Origin: Aliitabrizicola sp031408575
GTDB taxonomy: Bacteria; Pseudomonadota; Alphaproteobacteria; Rhodobacterales; Rhodobacteraceae
Direction of reading: 5' to 3'
Assembly: GCA_031408575.1 (NCBI GenBank)
Contig: JANNWS010000090.1
Coordinates: 5,227 to 69,226, forward strand
DNA: 64,000 nt
The notes below the pieces were generated by a model, which saw only the letters and a program-made list of their open reading frames with translations, did not search any database and was not told the DNA's origin. Position numbers and translations under genes: made by a program. Below are positions 54,032-62,959 of the stretch, one piece after another; positions within the stretch are counted from its first letter, which is position 1; the number at the start of each line of letters is the position of its first letter.

Positions 54032-54928
54032 ATGACCACCACCTCAAGGCTTACGACATCCGTACAACCGCCTGCGATACAGGCATTTTTTGATGAGGCG
54101 ACAAATACCGTCTCTTATGTCGTTAAGGACGCGGCCAGCCCCGCCTGTGCCATCATCGACTCGGTTCTTGACTTCGATTACGCGTCGGGCCGCACCGATA
54201 CCCGCTCGGCCGACGCGGTAGCGGTCTATGTGCAGGCCAAGGGCCTTGCGGTCGCCTGGATCCTTGAAACCCACGTCCATGCCGATCATCTCAGCGCCGC
54301 CCCCTATCTGCAAGACCGGCTCGGCGGCAAGATCGGGATCGGCGAGAAGATCACCGTCGTGCAAGACACCTTCGGCAAGGTGTTCAATGAAGGCACCGAG
54401 TTTCAGCGCGACGGCTCGCAATTCGACGCGCTGTTCAAGGATGGCGATACCTTCACCATCGGCGCGTTGACCGCCCATGTGATGCACACCCCCGGCCACA
54501 CGCCGGCTTGTCTGACCTATGTTATTGAAGATGCAGCCTTTGTTGGGGATACGATGTTCATGCCCGACTACGGCACGGCGCGCTGCGACTTTCCGGGCGG
54601 ATCGCCCGAGGCGCTTTACGGCTCCATCCAGAAAATCCTTGCCCTGCCCGACCAAACGCGGGTTTTCGTCTGCCATGACTACAAGGCACCGGGCCGCGAT
54701 GCTTTCGCCTGGGAAACCACCGTGGGCCAACAGAAGGCGCTGAACGTGCATATCGGCGCCGGACGCGACCGCGACAGTTTCGTTGCCATGCGAACGGCGC
54801 GCGATGCCACATTGGGGATGCCAAAGCTGATTATCCCGTCGCTGCAAGTAAACATGCGGGCCGGTCAGATGCCGCCATCCGATGCCAGCGGCCGGGTCTT
54901 TCTGAAAGTCCCGGTGAACGGGCTTTGA
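54032..54928 (+). CDS. MBL-fold hydrolase, persulfide dioxygenase-like
   Basis: A 298-residue metallo-beta-lactamase fold protein. Metal ligands are in THVHADH (H81, H83, D85, H86), HTPGHTPACL, GDTMFMPDYGTAR and VCHDY. The pattern fits the ETHE1/Blh group of persulfide dioxygenases, which oxidise glutathione persulfide, rather than glyoxalase II. The start at 54032 is set by GGAGG 5 bases upstream; an earlier GTG is rejected. Appears monocistronic. Confidence 0.88.
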   Translation: MTTTSRLTTSVQPPAIQAFFDEATNTVSYVVKDAASPACAIIDSVLDFDYASGRTDTRSADAVAVYVQAKGLAVAWILETHVHADHLSAAPYLQDRLGGKIGIGEKITVVQDTFGKVFNEGTEFQRDGSQFDALFKDGDTFTIGALTAHVMHTPGHTPACLTYVIEDAAFVGDTMFMPDYGTARCDFPGGSPEALYGSIQKILALPDQTRVFVCHDYKAPGRDAFAWETTVGQQKALNVHIGAGRDRDSFVAMRTARDATLGMPKLIIPSLQVNMRAGQMPPSDASGRVFLKVPVNGL

Positions 54929-55028
54929 ACATCGGAGGCGCACAGCAGAAAGACTTTTATATAAATAGCTTACACGATGATATTCGTGTTATCGGCCGTC
55001 ATCACCCCCGGTTTCATGACGCAAAAGA

Positions 55029-55057
55029 AAACGGTGCAGCCTTTGACTGCACCGTTT
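55029..55057 (-). terminator. Terminator of rpsB-tsf
   Basis: AAACGGTGCAG (55029-55039) and CTGCACCGTTT (55047-55057) form a perfect 11-base stem; on the minus strand TTTTCTTTTGC follows. It lies 55 bases past the tsf stop and could also end the MBL gene from the other side. Confidence 0.88.
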
Positions 55058-55111
55058 CAACTTTGGATCTCGTTGCAGGTCAGGCCAGTCAAGGCCTTGC
55101 CGTGCCCCGGA

Positions 55112-56005
55112 TCAGCCGGCAAGAGTCTTGGCAACCTCGGCTGCGAAATCCTCTTTCTCCTTTTCGATCCCATCGCCGACGGCCATGCGGACAAAACCCA
55201 CAACCTCGACGCCCGCATCCTTTGCGGCCTGAGCCACTGTGATGTCGGGGTTCAGAACGAACTTCTGATTGAGAAGCGTGACTTCCTTGAAAAACTTGTC
55301 CATACGGCCAACGATCATCTTCTCGATCACTGACTCGGGCTTGGGTTTGGGTGACGCTGCGTTTTCTTCCATTGCCGTCTGAAGCTGAACGGCACGCTCA
55401 CGCTCGACCACGGCGGGGTCAAGATCCTGCTCGCTGAGCGAAGCCGGATTGGTCGCCGCAACATGCATGGCGATCTGTTTCGCAATGCCGTTGTCGGTGC
55501 CTTTCACGGCCACCAATACGCCGATCCGACCCATGCCGTCGGCGGCTGCGTTGTGGACATAGGCCGCAACGAAATCACCTTCCAGCGTCGCCATTCGGCG
55601 CAGGGTCATGTTCTCACCGATGCGCGCGATAGCCTCGTTCAGCACGGTATCCACGGTCTTGTCACCCAGATGCGATGCCTTCAACGCGTCAACATCCGCG
55701 ACCGACAGGGCCGCCTTGGTAAAACCCGCGACCAACGCCTGAAACTCGGCGTTCTTTGCAACGAAGTCGGTCTCCGAATTCACTTCGACTGCAACACCCT
55801 TGCCGCCCGAAACGGCAACGCCGACAAGACCTTCAGCGGCTGTGCGCCCGGCTTTCTTGGCGGCTTTTGCAAGGCCCTTGGTGCGCAGCCAGTCGACTGC
55901 CGCTTCCATATCGCCATCGGTTTCAGTCAGGGCGCGCTTCGCGTCCATCATGCCTGCGCCCGTACCTTCGCGCAGTTCCTTCACCATCTGAGCGGTGATT
56001 GCCAT
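55112..56005 (-). CDS. tsf: Elongation factor Ts
   Basis: Guanine-nucleotide exchange factor of EF-Tu. The N-terminal UBA-like part (MAITAQMVKELREGTGAGMMDAKRAL) and core EVNSETDFVAKNAEFQ are diagnostic. Length 297 is normal. It follows rpsB after a 74-base gap that holds a strong hairpin. Confidence 0.97.
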   Translation of the reverse strand: MAITAQMVKELREGTGAGMMDAKRALTETDGDMEAAVDWLRTKGLAKAAKKAGRTAAEGLVGVAVSGGKGVAVEVNSETDFVAKNAEFQALVAGFTKAALSVADVDALKASHLGDKTVDTVLNEAIARIGENMTLRRMATLEGDFVAAYVHNAAADGMGRIGVLVAVKGTDNGIAKQIAMHVAATNPASLSEQDLDPAVVERERAVQLQTAMEENAASPKPKPESVIEKMIVGRMDKFFKEVTLLNQKFVLNPDITVAQAAKDAGVEVVGFVRMAVGDGIEKEKEDFAAEVAKTLAG

Positions 56006-56033
56006 TCAAGGCTCTCCTCATATCAATCAGTTT

Positions 56034-56058
56034 CCCGACGGGGCTTACCCCCGCCGGG
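56034..56058 (-). promoter_or_regulatory. Hairpin between rpsB and tsf
   Basis: CCCGACGGGG (56034-56043) and CCCCGCCGGG (56049-56058) form a 10-base stem with a 5-base loop. The one mismatch is A-C on the plus strand but a G-U wobble in minus-strand RNA, which supports function in the rpsB-tsf message. No T-run follows; it probably tunes the tsf-to-rpsB ratio. Confidence 0.6.
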
Positions 56059-56079
56059 TAACGGGGATGCGACGGGGCC

Positions 56080-56838
56080 TCAGGCCTCGGCGACAGCCTC
56101 TTCCTCGGGGGCAACTTCCAGCGCGCCAAGGTCGATGCCTGCGGCACCCATCTGGGCCGACATGCCATCAAGGGCGGCACGGGCGATCAGGTCGCAGTAA
56201 AGCTGGATCGCGCGGGCGGCGTCGTCATTGCCGGGGATGATGTAGTCCACACCCTTAGGCGAGGTATTGGTATCAACCACGCCGATCACCGGGATGCCCA
56301 GCTTCTGCGCCTCGAGAATCGCAAGGCTTTCCTTGCCCACGTCGATAATGAAGATCAGGTCCGGGGTGCCGCCCATCTCACGGATACCGCCCAGCGAGGC
56401 TTGCAGTTTGCCCTGCTCACGCTCCATGTTCAGGCGTTCTTTCTTGGTCATGCCTTCGGCACCATGCGTCATCAGCTCGTCCAGCTGCTTGAGGCGCTGG
56501 ATCGACTGCGAGACGGTCTTCCAGTTGGTAAGCGTGCCACCCAGCCAGCGGTGGTTCATATAGAACTGCGCGCATTTGTCGGCCGCGTCCGCGATCGGCT
56601 TTTGTGCCTGACGCTTGGTCCCGACGAACAGGATTCGACCACCCTTGGCAACCGTGTCGCGCACGACCGACAGTGCCGCGTCCAGCATGGGAACGGTCTG
56701 CGTCAGGTCGATGATGTGGATACCGTTCCGGTCGCCGTAGATGAACTCGCCCATCTTGGGGTTCCAGCGAGCCGTTTGGTGGCCGTAGTGAACGCCAGCT
56801 TCCAAAAGCTGACGCATGGAGAATTCGGGGAGCGCCAT
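56080..56838 (-). CDS. rpsB: Ribosomal protein S2
   Basis: Small-subunit protein S2. MALPEFSMRQLLEAGVHYGHQTARWNPKM and NHRWLGGTLTNWKTVSQSI are diagnostic; length 252 is normal, with an acidic C-terminal tail. The ATG at 56838 is chosen over a TTG two codons upstream; AAGGAC lies about 8 bases before it. First gene of rpsB-tsf. Confidence 0.97.
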   Translation of the reverse strand: MALPEFSMRQLLEAGVHYGHQTARWNPKMGEFIYGDRNGIHIIDLTQTVPMLDAALSVVRDTVAKGGRILFVGTKRQAQKPIADAADKCAQFYMNHRWLGGTLTNWKTVSQSIQRLKQLDELMTHGAEGMTKKERLNMEREQGKLQASLGGIREMGGTPDLIFIIDVGKESLAILEAQKLGIPVIGVVDTNTSPKGVDYIIPGNDDAARAIQLYCDLIARAALDGMSAQMGAAGIDLGALEVAPEEEAVAEA

Positions 56839-56913
56839 GTCCAAAGTCCTTTCCGGTTTGCGCCTCGGCGGAATGATTCATCTTGGACGTGATCCGAGAC
56901 AACCGGTGGACCG

Positions 56914-56932
56914 ACAGGGATTTCTCCCCTGT
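56914..56932 (-). promoter_or_regulatory. Hairpin in the rpsB leader
   Basis: ACAGGG (56914-56919) and CCCTGT (56927-56932) form a 6-base stem with a 7-base loop about 75 bases before rpsB on the minus strand. Ribosomal protein S2 often controls its own message through the leader, but I cannot match this to a known leader motif. Confidence 0.35.
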
Positions 56933-57054
56933 AAGCCCGCACTCCGCCTGTGAAGTGAGAGGCGTTTAGCCGAGAAGTTTCCGGCCCGCAAGTGGAAGTG
57001 CGGCTGCATCGGACCGCGCAGGTCACGCGCGGTTCTGACGGCTTGCACGGCAGA

Positions 57055-57993
57055 TCAATGATGTATGCACGCCAACCCGATGGCAGAGATATGCGTCTGA
57101 TCGGTTCCACAACAACCGCCGACGACACGAAGTGCGGGCAGCAAGCGTTTAAGGTCGGAGTACAGAATGCCCAACTCATCGGCGTTTCCGGCATCGAGTT
57201 CAGTCGATGTGTCGAGTTCGGCATGACTTTTGCGCGATGCATTCGCGCGAACGGCGCCAATTCGCGTCACCCATGATCCGTTCAGCACGGCCCGGAAATG
57301 ATCGGGATGCGCGCAATTTATTCCGTACCACGCCGGATAGCCATCCGTCGCCAGATCAGTTTCGGCGATGGCCTGTTCCAGCGACATGCCGGATATGAGG
57401 CGGCCATCCGTTTCAACTGTGAAGGACAGTGCCACCGGCAAGCCGGCCGCGCGGGCGGCCTGCGCTATGCCTGTCGCCTCGCCGGTCGAACTGATCGTCA
57501 TTGCGGTGATCATCTGGACACCTGCGTTGGCCAGCGTGTCGATTTGCGGGGCGTGATAGGCCTGCGCCTGGTCAGCGGTAAGGATGCAGTCCGGTGCATA
57601 GGCATCGCCATGCGGGCCAACAACGCCATTTACGACAATGTCCTGATCAGGCCGGGTATCGCGCAGATTGATTGCAAAGGCCGCCGCTTCACGATTCGCG
57701 TTGTCGATTTCCATTGGCGAAAGCCCCATGACGTTTCCCCAGCCATAGCTTGCGCGCCAAGTCACGGTATCAAGAACAGCGCCGGTATCCAGTGATTTTG
57801 CCATATCCAGAATCGTCGTGAAATAGCGTGTCAGTGCCGCCCTGCCCCGCAGGTCATCCAGAAGTGGAAACGAGGCGAAGTGCGGCAGATCAAGACCTTC
57901 AAGAAAGATCATCACGGTTTCAAGGCCACCGTCGGCCAGCCAGAGCTTTCCGGAGGTCTGACGCTCAAGCGCCGCTGTTCGGGTCGTGGTCAT
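57055..57993 (-). CDS. Homocysteine S-methyltransferase-family protein
   Basis: A 312-residue TIM-barrel enzyme that transfers a methyl group to homocysteine. The zinc-binding cysteines are in GINCAHP and GGCCGTD, with the N-terminal LADGGLETVMIF typical of the stand-alone MmuM/BHMT-like group. The start has AAGGGG about 7 bases upstream; longer in-frame starts run through a hairpin and T-run in the leader. Methyl donor (S-methylmethionine, SAM or betaine) not determinable. Confidence 0.88.
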   Translation of the reverse strand: MTTTRTAALERQTSGKLWLADGGLETVMIFLEGLDLPHFASFPLLDDLRGRAALTRYFTTILDMAKSLDTGAVLDTVTWRASYGWGNVMGLSPMEIDNANREAAAFAINLRDTRPDQDIVVNGVVGPHGDAYAPDCILTADQAQAYHAPQIDTLANAGVQMITAMTISSTGEATGIAQAARAAGLPVALSFTVETDGRLISGMSLEQAIAETDLATDGYPAWYGINCAHPDHFRAVLNGSWVTRIGAVRANASRKSHAELDTSTELDAGNADELGILYSDLKRLLPALRVVGGCCGTDQTHISAIGLACIHH

Positions 57994-58026
57994 GACGATC
58001 CCCTTGAAAAGGCTGGACAGCCTTGC

Positions 58027-58065
58027 AAAAAAAAATCGGGCTATCCGATATATTGAACGCTTCAA
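58027..58065 (-). promoter_or_regulatory. Candidate attenuator before the homocysteine methyltransferase
   Basis: On the minus strand a small hairpin TTGAA-GCG-TTCAA (58065-58053) is followed by ATCGG-ATAGC-CCGAT (58049-58035) and nine T in all (58035-58027). The second stem plus T-run has intrinsic-terminator form and lies about 34 bases before the start codon, inside the leader. The stem is only 5 bases, so strength is uncertain. Confidence 0.5.
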
Positions 58066-58265
58066 CATACCAGTAAATTAAGGAAAATATACTGGCTGGT
58101 GGGTCGGACGTCTGGCGGAACTGCCGCGACGGCGGGATTCCTCATCTTTGAGCAATACCTTTGTGGTTGCCTGGGGTCCTGGCACGGATACGCCGGTAGA
58201 AAAGGGACCAAAGCAGTGACGGCATTGCACGTGACGGTGATCTCGCAGGTTTCGGGCAGGTTCCG

Positions 58266-60005
58266 GTGGTGACGCATCCGGAGTTTGCCAGCGGTTCAGC
58301 AGAACTGCGCGCGATACGGCGCGAAGGCACTGGCATTTTGGCTACGGCGTTCCTGTTCAGTTTCGCGGTGAATATCCTGATGCTGACCGGTCCGCTGTAC
58401 ATGTTGCAGGTCTATGACCGCGTCCTTGGCAGCCGGTCGGAAGAGACACTTTTGGCCCTGTCGCTGCTGGCGGCCGGTCTTTATGGGGCGATGGGGGTGC
58501 TTGATCATGCGCGCGGGCGTCTGATGGCATTGGCGGGCGCGCGGTTTCAGGACCGGCTTGACCGGCGGGTGTTGATGGCGGCGCAAAAATCTGCGGCTTT
58601 GGCCCCCGATGAGCAGAACGGCCTCAGCGCGCAACATGATGTTGAGGCGATCCGCCGGGTCCTTTCATCGCCCGTGATGCTGGCACTTTTCGACCTGCCC
58701 TGGACGCCGTTGTTCATGGCGGCAATCTTCGTGTTTCATCCATGGCTTGGCTGGCTGGCGGTCGCAGGTGGTATCATGCTGATCTGCATCACGCTGCTGA
58801 ACCAATCACTGACGCGCGGGCCGCACCATGCGGCCGGCCTTGCGGGCCATCACGCCGACCGTATCGCGGAGCAGTTGCGAAACGACGCCGGCACGCTGCT
58901 GGCACTGGGCATGCAAGGTGCAGGCCTTGATCGCTGGCAAACCGCGCGCCGGGCTGCGCTGATGCACGCCATGGTCGGTGCTGGCCGGACTGGCCTGTTT
59001 GGGGCGATCGCAAAGGCTGTCCGGCTGTTCCTGCAATCGGCGATGCTGGGCCTAGGTGCGTTGGTTGTTCTGCGCGGCGAGATGACGACGGGCGCAATGA
59101 TTGCCGCATCGGTGCTGCTGGGCCGGGCGCTGGCCCCGATCGAAGTGGCCGTCGGTCAATGGGCGGTTGTGCAGCGCGCAAAAGAGGGGTGGACCCGACT
59201 GTCGCGGCTATTGACGCGCATGCCGGCAGAGGGGGCGCGCACCGCCCTGCCCCGCCCCCGTGCGCTGTTGGAGGTGACAAACCTTTCACTGGTGCCGCCG
59301 GGTGATCGCGCTGCCGTGCTGCGCGCGGTCCATTTCCGGGTTGAACCCGGTCAGGCGCTGGGTGTCATCGGCCCGTCCGGGGCCGGCAAATCCGCACTGG
59401 CGCGCGCGGTTGCCGGGATCTGGCGGCCCTCGGCGGGGGCCGTGCGGCTGGACGGGGCAACGCTGGATCAATTCGACCCCGAGGCGCTAGGGGCGTTTGT
59501 CGGCTATCTGCCCCAGCGGGTGTTGCTGTTCGACGGCACCATCGCAGAAAATATCGCGCGGCTGCAGTCAAACCCGAAAGCGGAAATGGTAATTGCCGCT
59601 GCCCGGATGGCGGCGGCGCATGAAATGATCCTTGGGATGCCGGATGGCTATGATACGCATGTCACCATGCATGGAGGACGCCTGACGGGCGGTCAGATTC
59701 AGCGGATCGGACTGGCCCGCGCGCTTTACGGCGATCCGGTCATCGTGGTGCTGGACGAGCCGAATGCGCATCTCGACAATGCGGGGTCAGTGGCGCTGAA
59801 CTTGGCCATTCGGGCAATGAAAGCCAATGGCAAGGCCGTTCTCATCATGGCGCACCGCCCGGCGGCGATTCAGGATTGTAACCTGCTTCTGGTATTGGAG
59901 GATGGCACGCTTAAAGCCTTTGGGCCGCGCGATCAGGTGCTTCGCAGCATGGTACGCAACCATACCGACATCACCGGCGGCACAAGCGTGATGGGGATGC
60001 GATGA
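58266..60005 (+). CDS. Type I secretion ABC permease/ATPase (PrtD-like)
   Basis: A 579-residue inner-membrane exporter with fused membrane and ATPase domains. Six helices lie in about residues 22-310 (first pair FLFSFAVNILMLTGPLYML). Walker A is GPSGAGKSA, signature LTGGQIQRIGLARAL, Walker B VIVVLDEPNAHLD. It lacks the peptidase domain and matches PrtD/HasD-type exporters of RTX-like proteins. GTG start with GCAGG about 5 bases upstream. Paired by ATGA with the adaptor gene; neither a substrate gene nor a TolC gene is in the window. Confidence 0.92.
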   Translation: MVTHPEFASGSAELRAIRREGTGILATAFLFSFAVNILMLTGPLYMLQVYDRVLGSRSEETLLALSLLAAGLYGAMGVLDHARGRLMALAGARFQDRLDRRVLMAAQKSAALAPDEQNGLSAQHDVEAIRRVLSSPVMLALFDLPWTPLFMAAIFVFHPWLGWLAVAGGIMLICITLLNQSLTRGPHHAAGLAGHHADRIAEQLRNDAGTLLALGMQGAGLDRWQTARRAALMHAMVGAGRTGLFGAIAKAVRLFLQSAMLGLGALVVLRGEMTTGAMIAASVLLGRALAPIEVAVGQWAVVQRAKEGWTRLSRLLTRMPAEGARTALPRPRALLEVTNLSLVPPGDRAAVLRAVHFRVEPGQALGVIGPSGAGKSALARAVAGIWRPSAGAVRLDGATLDQFDPEALGAFVGYLPQRVLLFDGTIAENIARLQSNPKAEMVIAAARMAAAHEMILGMPDGYDTHVTMHGGRLTGGQIQRIGLARALYGDPVIVVLDEPNAHLDNAGSVALNLAIRAMKANGKAVLIMAHRPAAIQDCNLLLVLEDGTLKAFGPRDQVLRSMVRNHTDITGGTSVMGMR

Positions 60006-61306
60006 ACGTGGCCCCTCCCCCGTGGTCCGCGCGCCGCCCGATGATTGCGGGTATTCTGACGCTGATCCTGCTGATTGGCGGGATCGGGGGGTGGAGCGTG
60101 CTGACGACTCTTTCGGGCGCAATCATCGCACCGGGGCGCGTCGAGGTGGCGCAAAACCGGCAGATCGTGCAGCACCCCGACGGTGGCGTGGTGTCCCGGA
60201 TTGCGGTGGCCGAGGGTGACAGCGTGGCGGCGGGCGATCTGCTGATCCGGCTGGACGGCGTGCTGTTGCGCTCGGAACTGGCAATCGTCGAGAACCAGCT
60301 TCACGAGCTTGTCGCTCGGCGCGGGCGACTGGAAGCCGAGCAGCGCGACGCGCCGGTGATCACGTTTGCGCCACAGCTGATTGCGGCGCTGCGCAGCAGA
60401 CCAGAGGTGTCGGCGATGGTCGACGCGCAGCGGGTGCTTTTTCTGGCGCGGCGCGACAAGCTGAACCGTCAGATCGCCCAACTTTCACGCCAGTCAGACC
60501 AGATCACCGGCATGATCGACGGCATTGTGGCCCAAAAAGCCGCGCTGACAAAGCAGCTTGGTCTGCTCGCGGCGGAACTGGAAAGCCAGCAATCGCTTTA
60601 CGACAAGGGCCTTGCGCGGATCGACCGCGTTCTGGCGCTGCGCCGCGAGTCTGCGCGCCTGCAAGGCGAGGTCGGGGGATTGGAAGTCGCACAGGCACAG
60701 GCCGACGGGCGCATGGCAGCGATCGAAGGTGAAAAGCTGGATCTTGCGGCAGAACGGCGCGACGATGCGCTGCGGGAACTGCGCGAGATGGCCAGTCTGG
60801 AACGGGAAGCGGCCGAACGCCTGCGCGTCCTGACCGAACGGGTGGCGCGCCTTGATATCCGCGCGCCGGTGGCGGGCGTGGTGCTGGGGTTGCAGGTCAC
60901 CACGCCGCGCGCTGTGCTGCGCCCCGCCGAGCCGGTGCTTTACCTGATCCCGCAGGACGGCCCGCTGGTGATCTCGGCGCAGGTGCCTGTCGTCAATATC
61001 GATGAGGTAGGTGTCGGGCAGCCCGTGCGACTGCACTTTGCGGGTTTGGTGGCCGATGGCACGCCCGACCTTCGCGGGCAGGTGGTTGTCATCTCCGCCG
61101 ATGCCTTGACTGACAACGTCGCGCAGGCTGCGTATTACCGCGTCAAGATCGCCCTTGAACCCGGCGAATCCGGCAAGTTGCGCGGCGCAAAACTGCGTCC
61201 TGGCATGCCGGTCGATGCCTATATTCGTACCGGCGACCGCACTCCTCTGGCTTTTCTGACCAAGCCATTCACAGACTATTTCAAGCGCGCGCTGCGCGAG
61301 GGGTGA
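60002..61306 (+). CDS. Type I secretion periplasmic adaptor (HlyD/PrtE-like)
   Basis: A 434-residue membrane-fusion protein linking the exporter to an outer-membrane channel. One N-terminal helix (about residues 14-38), a lipoyl half-motif (IVQHPDGGVVSRIAVAEGD), long coiled coils (about 90-285), and a beta-barrel domain with VARLDIRAPVAGVVLGLQV and the C-terminal GMPVDAYIRTGDRTPLAFLTKP typical of HlyD. Overlaps the exporter gene by ATGA. Confidence 0.92.
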   Translation: MNVAPPPWSARRPMIAGILTLILLIGGIGGWSVLTTLSGAIIAPGRVEVAQNRQIVQHPDGGVVSRIAVAEGDSVAAGDLLIRLDGVLLRSELAIVENQLHELVARRGRLEAEQRDAPVITFAPQLIAALRSRPEVSAMVDAQRVLFLARRDKLNRQIAQLSRQSDQITGMIDGIVAQKAALTKQLGLLAAELESQQSLYDKGLARIDRVLALRRESARLQGEVGGLEVAQAQADGRMAAIEGEKLDLAAERRDDALRELREMASLEREAAERLRVLTERVARLDIRAPVAGVVLGLQVTTPRAVLRPAEPVLYLIPQDGPLVISAQVPVVNIDEVGVGQPVRLHFAGLVADGTPDLRGQVVVISADALTDNVAQAAYYRVKIALEPGESGKLRGAKLRPGMPVDAYIRTGDRTPLAFLTKPFTDYFKRALREG

Positions 61307-61330
61307 TGGCCCCGGCACCGCTTGGGCAGC

Positions 61331-62959
61331 TCAGGTCACCACATCGGGCGCGGATCGCCCGGTATGCGCTTCGATCCTTGCAAGACCGTGGGCGGCCCGG
61401 ATCACCGGGCCAAGGGCGATCTGCGGGTCAAGGCCAAAGCGGGTCGGATTGGCCTCATACCGCTCCAGATACAGGCGCAGCGTGGCCCCTTCGGTGCCGG
61501 TGCCTGACAGGCGCATCACGATCCGGCTGCCATCCGCAAACAGGATCCGCACACCCTGCTTTTGGCTGACAGAGCCATCAATCGGATCGGTATAGGCGAA
61601 ATCATCGGCGGCGGTGATGGTCATGCCTTCCACCGTCTGTCCCGGCAGGCTGGGCAAGATACCGCGCAGTGCCGCAATCATCGCATCGGCCTTGACCGCA
61701 TCGACCGCCTCGAAGTCATGGCGCGAGTAGTAGTTGCGCCCAAACGCGGACCAGTGCGAGGCAAGGATATCCGCCACACTCTCGCGGCGGGCGGCAAGGA
61801 TGTTCAGCCACATCAGCACCGCCCAGAGGCCGTCCTTTTCACGCACATGGTCTGAACCGGTGCCAAAGCTTTCCTCGCCACACAGCGTGACCTTGCCCGC
61901 ATCCAGCAGATTGCCGAAGAACTTCCACCCCGTCGGCGTCTCATACGATCCGATCTTCAACGCATGCGCCACCCGGTCCACCGCGCAACTTGTCGGCATC
62001 GACCGTGCGACCCCCTTCAGCCCCGCCTTGTAACCGGTGGCCAGCGTCGCATTCGCCGCCAGCACCGCCAGGCTGTCCGACGGCGAGACATAGATGCCTC
62101 GCCCGACCACCATATTGCGGTCGCCATCCCCGTCCGAGGCGGCACCGAAATCCGGGCCATCGGACAGGAACATCTCATCCATCAGCGCCTTGGCCCAGAC
62201 CGGGTTCGGATCGGGGTGCATGCCGCCGAAATCGGGCAAGGGCGTGCCGTTGATCACCGTGCCTTTTGCTGCACCAAGCCGCCCTTCCAGAATGTCCCTG
62301 GCATACGGCCCCGTCACCGCGCACATCGCATCGAACCGCATCCGGAAGCCGCCCTTGAACATCGTGCGGATCGCGGCAAAATCGAACAGCGTCTCCATCA
62401 GTGCGGCATAATCCGCAACCGGATCGACCACATCGACCACCATATCGCCCAGCATCACCCGCCCGACCGTCGCAAGGTCCACGTCCTGCGCCGTCAGGAT
62501 GCGATACTCGGTGATCGTTGTGGTGCGCTGGAACATCGCTTCGGTCACACCTTCGGGTGCGGGGCCGCCGTTCGGCATGTTGAACTTGACGCCGAAATCC
62601 TCATGCGGGCCGCCGGGGTTGTGGCTGGCCGACATGATGATGCCGCCATCGGTCTTGTTCAGGCGGATCAGATGCGATGCGGCAGGGGTCGACAGGATCG
62701 CGCCCTGCCCCACGATGATCCGTGCCGCCCCGTTTGCGGCCGCCATACGCAAGATCACCTGTGCCGCGCGGTCGTTGAAATAGCGCCCGTCACCGCCCAG
62801 GACAAAAGTCTTGCCCACAGCGCCCACCACATCGAAAATTGCCTGCACGAAGTTTTCCAGATAGTGCGGCCCCATGAACACCGGCGTCTTCTTGCGAAGG
62901 CCCGACGTACCGGGCTTCTGCCCCGCGATGGGCGCGGTCGTGACGCTATGGGTGCTCAT
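61331..62959 (-). CDS. pgm: Phosphoglucomutase (alpha-D-glucose)
   Basis: Interconverts glucose-1- and glucose-6-phosphate, linking glycogen to glycolysis. Phospho-serine in SASHNPGG, metal-binding DGDGDR, sugar-binding GEESFG, phosphate loop SGTGTEG. The 542 residues from MSTHSVTTAPIAGQ match the family (about 543). GGAGG lies 7 bases before this ATG. The same frame is open upstream through glgX with no stop, so a GlgX-Pgm fusion can also be made. Confidence 0.95.
   Translation of the reverse strand: MSTHSVTTAPIAGQKPGTSGLRKKTPVFMGPHYLENFVQAIFDVVGAVGKTFVLGGDGRYFNDRAAQVILRMAAANGAARIIVGQGAILSTPAASHLIRLNKTDGGIIMSASHNPGGPHEDFGVKFNMPNGGPAPEGVTEAMFQRTTTITEYRILTAQDVDLATVGRVMLGDMVVDVVDPVADYAALMETLFDFAAIRTMFKGGFRMRFDAMCAVTGPYARDILEGRLGAAKGTVINGTPLPDFGGMHPDPNPVWAKALMDEMFLSDGPDFGAASDGDGDRNMVVGRGIYVSPSDSLAVLAANATLATGYKAGLKGVARSMPTSCAVDRVAHALKIGSYETPTGWKFFGNLLDAGKVTLCGEESFGTGSDHVREKDGLWAVLMWLNILAARRESVADILASHWSAFGRNYYSRHDFEAVDAVKADAMIAALRGILPSLPGQTVEGMTITAADDFAYTDPIDGSVSQKQGVRILFADGSRIVMRLSGTGTEGATLRLYLERYEANPTRFGLDPQIALGPVIRAAHGLARIEAHTGRSAPDVVT

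Noticed and set aside
58021..58068. Extended N-terminus for the homocysteine methyltransferase (25 extra residues)
   Set aside because: It runs through the hairpin and T-run; family similarity starts later and AAGGGG precedes the ATG at 57993.
57994..58265. SAM-II or SAH riboswitch before the homocysteine methyltransferase gene
   Set aside because: Conserved bases of those classes are not found; only a short hairpin with T-run is present, reported instead as a candidate attenuator.
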